Notes: generated by a model not told the origin, from the sequence alone. 64,000 bases of DNA from Macrocybe gigantea (GCA_011319805.1 SJRY01000143.1:310001-374000); one strand, 5' to 3'. Positions 22,435-33,259 are shown, counted from the stretch's first letter. Made by a program: numbers and translations.

Positions 22435-24386
22435 TATATAGCACCAATTATTGTGATGCCCCAAGACAATGGAAAATTCTGAATAGAAGTCGATGCTTTG
22501 AATTATACAATAGGAGGTGTCCTTTCTTAGGAACAATCCAATAGTACTTGGAGACTGGTGGCTTTCATGTCAAAGTTATTGAACCTGACAGAACAGAACT
22601 ATGAGATCTATGACAAAGAAATGCTCATGATTATGACAGGATTCAAGGAATGGTGCCAATATCTTTGCAGTGCTAAACAAAAATTTGAGATTTGGATAGA
22701 TTACAAAAATCTCGAATACTTCTGAAAGCCTCAGAAACTGAATTGCTGGTAAGCTTGCTGGATTTTGGAACTCTAGGACTATGACTTCATTCTAGAGCAC
22801 AAACCTGGGAAATCAATGATGAAGGCAGACAGTCTGTCAAGATGATCAGACTATAAGAAGGGGGAGAATGATAACAAAAATATCATACTCCTAAAACCAG
22901 AGATTTTTTATCAAATCTTTATAGCAAAAATCATGCCAACACCAGAATTCCAGGACATTTTGGACCAGATAAAGTGGGCTTGGAAACAAAGAGAGCCTGA
23001 GGTTCAAAAATGTCTTGATGAAGGCAAACATGGCTAGGAGGAAAATGACTGGATTGTCACATGGCTGAAATGGTACTACATCTCTAAAAGCCAAAAGATA
23101 AGGGAATGGATCATCGAGATTCACCACTCCGATCAGATCTCAGGATACCCAGGACAGACAAAAATGCATGAATTAATCACACATAACTTCTGTTGGCCCA
23201 AGATGATGAATAACATCAAGGCATATGTAACAAATGCCAGTGGATGAAGATCATCAGAGATCGGAAGCATGCTCCATTACACCTGAATGAAGTACCAAAA
23301 GAACTATAAGAGATCATATCAGGACCCCTTCCCAAATCTCCAGAGTTCGATGGTATTATAGTGATGGTAGATCAGTTCATAAAAGAAGCCAAATTTATAC
23401 CAGTCAATATGGAAATTATGGCAGAAGGAATTACTCATAAACTACATGATACTATATTCCTAAATTATGGACTCTCCAAAAAGGTTATTAGTGACAGAGG
23501 ATGACAGTTCATCTCAAATTTTATGACAGACCTCTATACACTTTTGAAAATCAAAGGAGCTCCTTTGATGCCATACCATCCACAAACTGATGGACAAATA
23601 GAAAGAGTTAATTGGGAACTCAAGCAATATCTAAAACTCTTCATAAATCATTAGCAAACAGACTGGGCTGACTGGCTACTGATGGCCAAGTTCTCCTACA
23701 ACAATTAGATTCATTTGGCAATAAGGTATTTCCCATTCTACTTAAACCATGGGCAATACCCATACACTGGAAAGAAACCTCTGAAGTGTGATACTAAGTC
23801 ACAGACCATAGAGAAGTTCACTGACATGATGAAGGAGATCTGGACTAAAGCTGAGACCTCCCTCCTGAAAGCAGCAGAGACTATAAAATGGACTTATGAC
23901 TGAAAACAGAAACCCACCCAAGAATATTGCAAGGGTGACCAAGTCTGGCTAGAAGAAACCAATATTATGACCAATCAGCTGACTGATAAGCTTAATGATA
24001 AGCAGTTCCAGTCCTTTCAAGGTCAAATAGTGAATAGGAGAATCGGCATATAAACTTGAACTACTGGAACATTGGAAGATCCATCCTATCTGAAACAAGT
24101 CTGAACTCACCCTGTATATGGCACCGGCATTTCCACAACAAAAAGTGGTAACAATTCTCAAATGACCTCCTTCCATCATTATAGAAGGAGAGGAGCAGTA
24201 TGAAATAGAAGCTATAGTGAATTCTTGATAGAACTGAGGAAAACTACAATACAGAGTACAGTGGAAAGGGTATCCTATGGAAAACACTATATAGGAACCT
24301 GCAGAGAATGTTGCCAAAGATGTGCCAGATGTGGTTGCAAAATTTTATCCTGAGAATCCTGAGGCACTATTCCTGGAAAGAGGCCA
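22435..24386 (+). pseudogene. T2 pol fragment: RNase H, integrase, chromodomain-like end (inverted)
   Basis: Broken frames show an RNase H-type segment ([35 protein letters not shown]) and the integrase zinc-binding region (ISGYPGQTKMHELITHNFCW). Integrase-core remnants follow, then a later conserved block (FPFYLNHGQYPYTGKK, 23,715-23,903), KGDQVWLEETNI, and a chromodomain-like end near 24,200-24,330. Stop codons are frequent. It is a Ty3-type pol of a family other than T1. Its orientation is opposite to the T2 LTR at 21,486, and that is explained by the inversion. Confidence 0.75.
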
Positions 24387-24431
24387 GTGCTAGGCTTAAT
24401 ATTCCTTTTGCCATTGTCTCAAGACCACTCT
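24387..24431 (+). repeat. 45-bp T1 LTR piece (5' LTR of element Y, part 2)
   Basis: These 45 bp (gtgctaggc ... accactct) are the middle of the T1 LTR and begin exactly where the 229-bp piece at 22,206-22,434 stops. The last five bases, ACTCT, are the left target duplication of element X, whose LTR starts at 24,432. Confidence 0.88.
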
Positions 24432-24751
24432 TGTTAGGCTAGACGAATCTCAGAAGGACTCGGGCAGACTAAGTGCGAGAGTGGTCTTGAGATGATGGCA
24501 AAAGGAATATTAAGCCTAGCACTACTGGTACATCTGGGAGTCCTTATATACATTACAGTACTCGAGCACGGACCATGGGCTGCGCAATGCTGTAGACTGC
24601 AGATGAGTAAGACTGGAAGGGGATGACTCAGAATGACTAGGGAAGTGGGATGACTCGATAGCTGCGCGCTGCACAGCATGACGGGGGAGATAAGGGGTGT
24701 GGGAAAGATAAGATAAGAAAATGAATGGTCCTTTGGGCAACGTCTGTAACA
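24432..24751 (-). repeat. 3' LTR of T1 element X
   Basis: A complete 320-bp T1 LTR in minus orientation, with the polypurine tract and T1 3' coding sequence to its right. It shares diagnostic variants with the LTR at 37,999-38,318 (for example catcccactt, attctgagtcatcccc) that B and the other LTRs lack. About 11 transitions separate these two, so they are the pair of one older insertion, X. Confidence 0.9.
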
Positions 24752-27722
24752 TCACCCTCTCTGTAGATTCGCGTCCTCGCGAAAAACCTTAGTCCAGCTG
24801 TCCCCACCCAGTATTGGTCTCCCAGGCGGTCGCGGCATGCGGGGCTCATGTATAAATGAGCTCTTCATTATAGGCGCGGATGTGATGGAGTGTGGTGGCA
24901 AGGAGTTTAAGTCGCTGGTTTTCTGTGTGAAGCATTTCCATCGCCTCACGAAGCGCGATACGTTCAGCTGCAGTGGGGCTGGTCCCATCAGGGGTTCGCC
25001 CGGTCCAGAGGTGCGTGCGGATGGTCATAACATAGCGCATATATGCGCCAAGTGTGATGGCGAGGGGGTCCATGTAGTCGCTAGCATTGAGAATCCTTGC
25101 CAGATTCTCGAGGTCGCTTGGGCGATTGGGGGTAGGTGTGCAGCTGCCCTCGCTGCTGTCGATGCTGATGGGGGCGTTGGTGGTCATGAAGTGCGATTTT
25201 TGGTCTTCTTCCCTCTTGTCGTGATCCTTTTATCCTGGTTCGCAGTCTTCTTTAGAAAGTGGTCTAGAGCTTGCTGCGCATTCCCCAGTTCTTTCTCTTT
25301 GATCCATGTGTTCTCTTCATGTCCGTATCCTTTCCATTTGACCAGGAATAGCGTCCCCCTCCCTTGTTTCTTCCTTTTTAAGATCTCTTCTATCTCGTAC
25401 TCTTCTTCATCATTTATGATTTCAGGGGGTGGTGGTGATGGTTGCTCTTGTATCTTGAAACAGGGTCCTTTGTAAGGCATGAGCAGTGTTTCATTGAACA
25501 CGGGGTGTATCAGCTGCCATGATGCTGGGAGTTCCAGGTGATATACCGAGGCTCCTTTCTTTTCAACCACCTTGAACGGTCCGTATCGGAGTGCCGATAA
25601 CTTCTTTGATGGTTGATTGACTGTGATATTGGTGGCTTCTAGCCATACTCTATCTCCTTTCTTGTATTCACGAGCGGGTTTTCATCTCGCATTATAATTG
25701 TCTTTGGCTCGTGTTTGTGCATATTGCAGCATGGCATTTGCTTCCTTTCATATTTGGTTCATTCTTTTGACGAAGTCTTTTGCTGCGGGGTTATTCCCTT
25801 CTGTCGTCTGTGGCTCTCCCTTCCAGGGGTGCATTCCATAGTTGAGGTAGAATGGTGTCTCCTTCGTTCCCTGGTGTGCTTTGTCATTGTATTGGTATTC
25901 TGCGATTGCTATCCATTCTGCCCAATCGTCCTGTAAGTTGTTTGTGAAGCTTCTGAGGAAGGCTTCCATTTCTTGGTGGGATCGCTCTGCCTGTCCATCT
26001 GTCTGTGGGTGATAGGCCGTTGATAGATTTTGCTTTGTCCCGAGTAATTTTAGAAGTGCTGTCATGAATCGTGCTGCGAACTGGGGTCCTCGATCACTGA
26101 TGATCTTTCGTGGGATTCCATGAAGCCGCCACATGTTGTCTCGGTATAGTCGTGCGAGACCTTCTGCTGTGAGTTCGGTCTTTGTGGGAACTAGGTGGAT
26201 CATCTTGGTCAGGCAGTCTGTGACTGCAGCGATGGCATTAAAGCCATTTGAGCTGGGTAGCGGTCCTATGAGATCTACTCCAATATCTTCCCATGGTTGC
26301 TGTGGGACTTCGTGCAGGTGCAGGGGTGCGTGTTTCTTTTGTCGAATGATTTTGTTTCACTGACATGTTTCGCATCCATTGACATACTTCTTGATGTCTG
26401 TTAGCATTGATGGCCACCAATAGGTGTGGCTTATGAGCTCGTGCATGCGGTATTGCCCTGGGTGTCCTCCGATGGGTGTGTCGTGGTGTTCAAACATGAT
26501 GTTTTCCTTCAGTTTGCTGTCTGGAGGAATGTAGATTTTTCCTCCTATGTATACGATGTGGTCGTCTTCTGTGAACTAGTGTGGTTTTTCCTTTAGTCCT
26601 GTTGTTACGATTGTCTCCCTTCGTGTGCATTGTCGAATTTGTTCTATCCTTGAGGATTCGATCATCATGATTCCTCTTGTTTGTATTGTTTCATTATTTT
26701 CTGCTTCTTCTTTCCATGGGTGTTTGTCCTCGAACATCATAAATTCGAAGTCTCATTCATTATTCTCTTCCAGATGTCGAATGAATGCTGCTTCTTTGAT
26801 CATTTGTATGTCGTCCTTCTCTGCTAGGTTTTCTTCATATCCTGCCATCTGTGACAGGACATCCGCTTTTCCATTTGCCTTTCCTGGTACATGTCATAGT
26901 TCGTAGTCATATTCCTGTAATTTCAGGTACCAGCCAATCTGTCTCGAATTGAGTCGCTGCGGCTTCCGGAAGTATGATAGGTTTTTGTGATCCGTCAGTA
27001 TTTCGAACTTCTCTTGAGCTTCGAGGAGGTATTGTCTCCATGTCTTTAGTGCGACCATTATCGCAAGAAGTTCCTTATCATAGATTTTGTAGTTTTGCTC
27101 TGCTGGGGTCATGCATCTCGAAATGAATGCGATCGGATGCCATAGTCCTTTCTGCTGTTGTGATAGTACCGCTCCAATGGCATATCCTGAAGCGTCCGTT
27201 TCGACTCAGAATTTTCCTTCTGTTTGTGGTAGTGCTAGAATGGGTGCTGAGGTTATATGTCGGATCAGCTCTTTGAAAGCGTCCTGTTGCTTGTCTGTCC
27301 ACTGGAATGCTTTGTTTCCAGTCAACTCCGTCAGGGGTTTAGCGACTTTTGCATATCCCTTGATGAATCGTCGGTAAAAGTTCGTGAATCCCAAGAACTT
27401 TTGTAGTTCTTTCTTCGTCTTTGGGGTTGGCCAGGATTGTACGGCTGTGATCTTTTCTGGTTCCATTTCTACCTTCCCTTCTCCTATGATGTATCCTAGT
27501 ACTGGGACCTTTGATGATTCCCAGATGCATTTCGGTCCTTTGATGAACAGGTCGTTCTTGTTCAGTATTTCCATGACTTCTATGGTATTCTTTTGGAGTT
27601 CCTCTCATGTTCATCCGATGATTATGATGTCGTCCATATAGATTATGCACACTCTCCTTTGTATTTGGTCTTGGAAGAGGCTCGCCATCATTTGGCTAAA
27701 AGTGCCTGGTGCGTTGCACTGC
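24752..27722 (-). pseudogene. 3' half of T1 element X: RT end, RNase H, integrase, chromodomain, ORF3
   Basis: On the minus strand the order is RT (KITAVQSWPTPKTKKELQKF), RNase H ([20 protein letters not shown]), integrase core (RLYRDNMWRLHGIPRKIISD; STAYHPQTDGQAERSH) and chromodomain (EEILKRKKQGRGTLFLVKWK; YGHEENTWIKEKEL). ORF3 follows at 24,846-25,187 (MTTNAPISIDSSEG). The sequence is close to B and still CpG-rich, but scattered stops and missing starts show decay. At 27,723 it changes abruptly to a CpG-depleted type, which is the recombination junction with element Y. Confidence 0.85.
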
Positions 27723-30700
27723 CCAAAGTACATGACTGTTGGTTCGAAGAGTCCTCTTGCTGTTAGAAAGGCTGCCTTCCATTTGTCCCCTTTCTAGATG
27801 CACACATTATTGTATCCCTAGAAAATATCGATCTTGCTAAAGTATTTTGCTCCTTGTAGTACATCAAGGAGTTCACTGATATATGGTAATGGGAATTTGT
27901 CTTTAACTGTATATTTATTTATCTCCCAGTAGTCTTGGATGAGTCATTTGCTTCTATCCTTCTTGGTGCGAAAGAAATAGGGTGCTGCATATGGTGATTT
28001 CAATGAGTGTATCTTTCCTGTTCTTAGCCCTTCTTCAACAAAGGCATCTAGTTCCTCTAGTTCCTTCTGTGTCATTGGTAGACCTTGCTCAGTATCATTT
28101 TGGGTGCATCTTTCATTAAGTTTATCTCATGGTCTCACTCTTTGTAGTCTGGTAAACAATTGAAGCTCTTCTCCTTGAAGAGGTGTTTGAATCTGGTCAG
28201 ATATGGGGGTATCTGAGTTTCTGTCTTGTTGCTGGCTGTGGTTTTCACTGGTTCTGCCACCTTCTGTATCTTGATTGTCTAGTGGTTTATTTTGCACATT
28301 TTAGGGCATCTGTCGAAAACAACTTCTCCTGTTCTCCATTTGATTGTTGGGTTGTGGTAGACAAGCCAGTCATGTCCTAGTAGCATGTCAGTTTTTCCAA
28401 TGTCAAGTACAATGGCTTCCATGTGCTTCTTATGTCCTTTAATGTCAATGTGGACCTCTGCTACTTGGTCTGCTATTTTCTGGTAGTTGGGTGATCCATC
28501 TGCATTTATGATTGGAATCTTCTTGATTTGTTGTATCTTCAGCCCTGTTTTTGCTACTATTGCAGTATTGATGCAGGTCCTGTCTGCTCTGCTATCGACT
28601 TCTGGTGTTATTGTTGCTATTTCTTTTTGCATTTGTATCCTGGCTGGGACTGCAAGTTCTTTCCTTTTTGGTGGTTTGTCACCTCAGATGGTTTTTCTTG
28701 GTGCTTCAGATCACTTTGTGGGAATGGTGTATTTCAGAGTATGGGATGATCTACATCCAGTATTGAAGCAAGTCTGTTTCAGTTGTATGGGTCATGATTT
28801 AGCACCTCCTAGTTGGACCCTTTGACAAAACCCTCTTTGTCAGAGCTTTCTTCATCCTTGTCTTCTTCATCCTCTCCTCCTTCTTCTTTCACTTCTCTGA
28901 CTCAGGATTTTCCTTTCTTCTTCTTCTTGCAGTTCTGTGCATAGTGTTCCTTCAAGCCACAGTTGAAACATGTGATGTTTGCTGCTCCCTTTCATAGTTC
29001 CAGGCAGTTTCGTAAGAGATGCCCTGGCTTGTTGCAATTGAAGCAGTTGTTGCTTTGTACTTTGTTGACTTCCATAGCCTGTCCTGCTCCTCAGCTCAGA
29101 TTTCCAGGCTTGCGCTGATTGCTTGTGAATTCTCCTCTCATCACATTCCTGTGTTCATCAATGTTTCATCCAATTGCTCAAACTGTCTTGATGTATTCAT
29201 CTCCATCCATTGGAAGTGTGGAGATCAAGTGTATGGCTTCTGCTGTCCTTCAGTTTAAGCTCTTTATGAGTAGGAAATGAGGGGCTGTTCCTGTCATTCC
29301 TGCTTTTCCTGTGAGGTCTATGAATTCATCTAGAAATTCATCAATGGGTCAGTTTTCCTGTCTGATATTGAATAGTTTGCTTCCTACTTGTGATGGTGAC
29401 ATGATGTTGCTGAATCATATCTCTATCTCGGTTATGAAGTCAGCCCATATGCTTTGGTTGGTACAGTCAACTCCCTCTTAACCCATACCTGTCGGTGGAC
29501 CTCCCGGGCTATGGGTTATGAGGGAGTATGGGTTACTAGAAAAAGTCTGTAAATTACATCCAAAATGCAAAATAGAGCTCTAACAGGGCTGTAGCAGTAT
29601 GATATGTCTATCCAAAGCTATTTACGAGCGAAATAATTGGTCATAAAGGTCAGCTTCATGGTTTGAACCTCGTCTAGGCATGTCTGGCAGTTAAATGATG
29701 CCAAAACTGCCTCCAATTTCCGTGAAAATGGACTGTCAAGCTCCTCAACGTAGTCCTTGAGGATGGATATTGCCTGAAGAGCCTGTTTACAAGTTGGGCA
29801 GGCCTTCATTGGTCCGCCATCATAGTCATCAAAATTGCCGCTTTCATAACCTTGTTTGCATGCTGCTGTCACATCCATCACAGCCTGATAGATCTCTTCA
29901 TCGGTTGTCTCATCCATCGTGCTCGACTCATCTGGTGGATTGAGCAGAGACAGGCCTGCAAACCCTTTTGGAGAACGGTGAAGGGATTTGTCATGATGGA
30001 AGGGGACTTTTGTGGCAAATTCGTTGACAGATGTCAAGGGAAACTCTCATTATGCAATATAATTTCCCTATCTAGCAGTCCACTTGGTTCGAAAATGTAT
30101 GGGTTTTGCCATCAAAATGCTATGGGTTATGGGGTATCGCGGAGGTATGGGTTATGAACCGAGATTCTCTGCGAACCAAGTCGGTGGACTGAAATTTCTA
30201 TGGGTTATCTAGGTATATGGGTTATGGGTGGTATGGTTTATAAGAGAGTCGACTGTAGTGGTATCAATCTTCTTTGACACCCAGTGGGCTCCTGGTCTAT
30301 CGGTCATTCTGGACAGGACTGCTCCAATCTGCTATGTATCCATGAGGTCTCCATGTGCAGTTATGTAGAATTTCATCTTCCTCCACCAAATGTTGAAGGA
30401 TGTTTGATCTCCTATGAAGGATTTCAGATCAGTGATGATTCCCTTATATTCTATTGTCATCCTTTGGGGAGTCTCTTCATTGTTATCTTGGTCTTGGTTC
30501 TCCTGTTCCTGGATTTGTTGCTCTTGGGTCTGTTGCGCTTGTGCTTGGGCTTGCTATTCTTGTAGCTGTTTCTGTTTTTGTTCCTTTCTCTGTTCTTTCC
30601 AGTAGTCTAGGTCGACTCCTGCAATTCTACAGGCTTGTTTGAAATCGGCCCACTCTGTGGCAGTCAGTCTGTTTGTCTTTAGTAATCCTTTTTGCTCCCT

Positions 30701-31096
30701 CTACTGATAGTATTCATCCCAGTTGCTATTGCTTACTTTTACCACAGTGGTGTGATTCTCTTCTTATGCAGTGCTTCAGTGGATTGGTCCTCTGAAGGGG
30801 TTTCATGGTTTCATTCCTGTGTGTCCTTGACTTTGGTGTCATTCTCATTGGTTCTGTCATATGCTCTGTGCATCATGCCCTCTCTATATCAGTATGTCTT
30901 CCTCCTGTATTCAGCGATTATAGTTCTCAATCTGTTGTTGCCTGAAGTTTTGGGCTTGTATTCATTCTTCTCTCATTTTCTTGCAGATAGGTTCGTCCTA
31001 TTCTTTGGCAAGAAGATTCTGGTCTGACTATAGCTCTTCTAGGCTTATCCTGTATTCTCCTTCTAGGAAAAGTTCTGCAATGAGTTGTGCTGCTCC
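27723..31096 (-). pseudogene. 5' half of T1 element Y: gag, protease, start of RT
   Basis: On the minus strand this holds the gag with zinc knuckles, the protease (ITPEVDSRADRTCINTAIVA), the LLGHDWLVYHNPTIKW block and the N-terminal RT. It is heavily decayed, with many CGA-to-TGA changes. The slippery GGGTTTT and the GCATAAG stop between the two gag ORFs are conserved relative to B and C. The pogo-like insert splits gag at 29,464-30,255. The 5' part of gag lies beyond element B at 37,618-37,947. The first 742 bp (27,723-28,464) are almost identical, inverted, to 40,485-41,227. Confidence 0.85.
29464..30255 (-). mobile_element. Internally deleted pogo/Fot1-like DNA transposon
   Basis: This 792-bp insert in the gag of Y is bounded by TA dinucleotides (29,462-63 and 30,256-57), the expected target duplication for Tc1/mariner-pogo elements. 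Terminal inverted repeats of about 27 bp start CAGTCAACTCCCTCTTAACC on the left and CAGTCGACTCTCTTATAAAC on the right. A minus-strand ORF at 29,618-30,037 (MTSVNEFATKVPFHHDKSLH ... EEIYQAVMD ... PFSRKLEAVLASF) resembles the C-terminal tail of pogo/Tigger-type transposases. The DDE domain is missing, so it cannot move by itself. TATGGGTTAT motifs recur near both ends and may be transposase-binding sites. Confidence 0.82.
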
Positions 31097-31416
31097 TGTT
31101 ACAGACGCCGCCCAAAGGACTATTCATTTTCTTATCTTATCTTTCCCACATCCCTTATCTCCCCCATCATGCTGCGCAGCGCGCAGCCATCGAGTCATCT
31201 CACTTCCCTAGTCATCCTGAGTCATCTCCTTCCAGTCTTACTCATCCGCAGTCCACAGCATTGCGCAGCCCATGGTCCGTGCTCGAGTACTGTAGTGTAT
31301 ATAAGGACTCCCAGATGTACCAGTAACGCTAGGCTTAATATTCCTTTTGCCATCATCTCAAGACCACTCTCGCACTTAGTCTGCCCGAGTCCTTCTGAGA
31401 TTCGTCTAGCCTAACA
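31097..31416 (+). repeat. 5' LTR of B
   Basis: 320 bp, TGTTACAG ... CCTAACA. It contains the TATA box at 31,298-31,304 and the AGGCTTAATAT segment at 31,331-31,341. I found no difference from the 3' LTR on direct comparison. Confidence 0.95.
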
Positions 31417-31429
31417 AGATATTAAGCCT
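31298..31429 (+). promoter_or_regulatory. T1 promoter and self-priming signal (TATA, R start, PBS)
   Basis: TATATAA at 31,298-31,304 is followed about 30 bp later by AGGCTTAATAT (31,331-31,341), the likely transcript 5' end. Two bases after the LTR, ATATTAAGCCT (31,419-31,429) is its exact 11-nt reverse complement. No tRNA-type TGG PBS is present at the LTR edge. In Tf1-type elements the first 11 nt of the mRNA fold back onto the PBS and prime reverse transcription. The arrangement here fits that model. The start site is inferred from the spacing. Confidence 0.8.
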
Positions 31430-32078
31430 CGTCGAGACTCGCTCAGACTCACACACACACCACGTCACGCTTTATCAAAGACTTGATCAACATTCGACGA
31501 CAAGCGGTCGCCGACCCAGCGAGCACTAGCACGAGCGACGAGAGCACTTGGCTCAGAGAAGTAGACCAGACATTGCAGTCCACGCCATTCGCAGAGACAG
31601 TCCACGCCATCCGCAGAGACACTAGCAATCCAAATAAACGAAAGAGAGAGCGCACGCCTACACCAAGTAGCGACGACGAAGAACAGGCATTTCTGAGAGA
31701 GTTGCCTTCACCACCACAGACGAGCCCGCTGAGATCCTCAGCGAAGGAGCAGCACAACTCATTGCAGAACTCTTCCTAGAAGGAGAATACGGGATAAGCC
31801 CAGAAGAGCTGTGGTCAGACCAGAATCTTCTTGCCGAAGAAGAGGACGAACCCATCCGCAAGAAAACGAGAGAAGAACGAACACAAGCCCGAGATTTTAG
31901 GCGACAACAGATCGAGAACTATAATCGCCGAACACAGGAGGAAGACATACTGATACAGAGAGGGCACGACGCACAGAGCGTACGACAGAACCAACGAGAA
32001 CGACACCAGAGTCAAGGACACACAGGAACGAAACCACCGAATCCCTTCAGAGGACCAATCCGCCGAAGCACTGCATAA
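31417..32078 (+). pseudogene. T1 ORF1 (leader part of Gag) with one frameshift
   Basis: An open frame from near the LTR edge encodes a charged protein (RRQAVADPASTSTSDESTWL; NPNKRKRERTPTPSSDDEEQ; ARDFRRQQIENYNRRTQEED) ending RRSTA-stop at TAA 32,076-32,078. Copies A and C have gagagagttt where B has gagagagtt, so B is out of frame by one base at about 31,700. There is no in-frame ATG at its beginning in B or C, so the initiation mode is unclear. The TAA is in frame with the gag ORF that follows. I cannot assign a function beyond part of Gag. Confidence 0.65.
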
Positions 32079-33239
32079 GGAGAGAATCGCACCACCGTGG
32101 CGAAAGTAAGCAACAGCGACTGGGACGAATACTATCGGTGGAGGGAGCGAAAAGGACTACCAAAGACAACCGGACCAACCGCCGCAGAGTGGGCCGATTT
32201 TGAACAAGCTTGTAGAATCGCAGGAGTCGACCTAGACTACTGGAAAGAACAGAGAGAGGAGCGAAGACAGAAACAGCTCCAAGAACAGCAAGCCCAAGTA
32301 CAAGCACAGCAGACCCAAGAACAACAGATCCAGGAACAGGAAGACCAAGACCAAGAGAACGACGAAGAAAACCCCCAAAGGATGACGACAGAATACAAGG
32401 GAATCATCGCCGACCCGAAATCCTTTACAGGAGATCGAACGTCCTTCGATATTTGGTGGAGAAAGATGAAACTCTACATAACCGCACATGGAGACCTCAC
32501 GGATACACAGAAGATTGGAGCGGTCCTGTCTAGAATGACCGACGGACCCGGAGCCCATTGGGCATCAAAGAAGATCGACACCACTACAAACCAAAGCACA
32601 TGGGCCGACTTCATAACCGAGATAGAGACACGATTCAGCAATGTCATGTCGCCATCACAAGCAGGAAGCAAACTATTCAACATCAGACAGGGAAACCGAC
32701 CCATCGACGAATTTCTGGATGAATTCGTAGACCTCGCAGGGAAAGCAGGAATGACAGGAACAGCCCCTCGTTTCCTACTCGAGAAGAGCTTAAACCGAAG
32801 GACAGCAGAAGCCGTACACTCAATCTCCACACTTCCAACAGATGGAGATGAATATATCAAGACAGTTCGAGCGATTGGACGAAACATCGATGAACACAGA
32901 AATGTGATGAGAGGAGAATTCACAAGCAATCAGCGCAAGGCCGGAAATCCAAGCCGAGGAGCAGGACAGGCCATGGAAGTCGACAAAGTACGAAGCAACA
33001 ACTGCTTCAACTGCAATAAACCAGGACACATCTCACGAAACTGCCCGGAACCACGAAAAGGAGCAGCAAATGTCACATGTTTCAACTGTGGCTTAAAGGG
33101 ACACTATGCACGAAACTGCAAGAAGAAGAAGAAAGGAAAATCCCGGGTCAGAGAAGTGAAAGAAGAAGAAGGAGAGGACGAAGAAGACAAGGATGAAGAA
33201 AGCTCTGACAAAGAGGGTTTTGCCGAAGGGTCCGACTAG
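32079..33239 (+). CDS. T1 Gag with two CCHC zinc knuckles
   Basis: This is a continuous frame of about 387 codons starting right after the ORF1 TAA, without an early ATG. It contains DWDEYYRWRERKGLPK, a Q/E-rich stretch (QEQQAQVQAQQTQEQQIQEQ), a retrotransposon-gag core (DIWWRKMKLYITAHGD; FITEIETRFSNVMSPSQAGS; QGNRPIDEFLDEFVDLAGK) and two knuckles (CFNCNKPGHISRNC and CFNCGLKGHYARNC). A lysine-rich then acidic tail ends GFAEGSD at TAG 33,237-33,239. It would form the virus-like particle and bind RNA. Expression probably needs readthrough, reinitiation or a non-AUG start. Confidence 0.88.
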   Translation, partial: GENRTTVAKVSNSDWDEYYRWRERKGLPKTTGPTAAEWADFEQACRIAGVDLDYWKEQREERRQKQLQEQQAQVQAQQTQEQQIQEQEDQDQENDEENPQRMTTEYKGIIADPKSFTGDRTSFDIWWRKMKLYITAHGDLTDTQKIGAVLSRMTDGPGAHWASKKIDTTTNQSTWADFITEIETRFSNVMSPSQAGSKLFNIRQGNRPIDEFLDEFVDLAGKAGMTGTAPRFLLEKSLNRRTAEAVHSISTLPTDGDEYIKTVRAIGRNIDEHRNVMRGEFTSNQRKAGNPSRGAGQAMEVDKVRSNNCFNCNKPGHISRNCPEPRKGAANVTCFNCGLKGHYARNCKKKKKGKSRVREVKEEEGEDEEDKDEESSDKEGFAEGSD

Positions 33240-33259
33240 GAGGTGCTAAATCGCGACCC
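33215..33259 (+). promoter_or_regulatory. Gag-Pol -1 ribosomal frameshift signal
   Basis: GGGTTTT at 33,215-33,221 lies in the X XXY YYZ register of the gag frame (GAG GGT TTT), 15 bp before the gag stop. A 6-nt spacer is followed by GGGTC (33,228-33,232), which can pair with GACCC (33,255-33,259). After a -1 slip the frame reads TGC CGA AGG and runs open into protease and RT. The heptamer and both stem halves are preserved in A and C although those copies are otherwise decayed. Confidence 0.8.

Noticed and set aside
24432..24751. The 320-bp repeat as a MITE or stand-alone repeat family
   Set aside because: It begins TG and ends CA, flanks gag-pol on both sides in B, has adjacent PBS and polypurine tract, and makes 5-bp duplications. 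It is an LTR.
31085..31414. Recurring ORFs of 76-113 codons in every 320-bp repeat (plus strand, containing SSHLTSLVILSHLLPVLL)
   Set aside because: They lie wholly inside the T1 LTR, use alternative frames of the same DNA and recur wherever an LTR does. They are chance frames, not genes.
32474..32929. Long antisense ORFs opposite gag and pol (for example 32,474-32,929, 39,376-39,831, 40,049-40,564)
   Set aside because: They mirror conserved coding sequence on the other strand and break in other copies. They are shadow frames.
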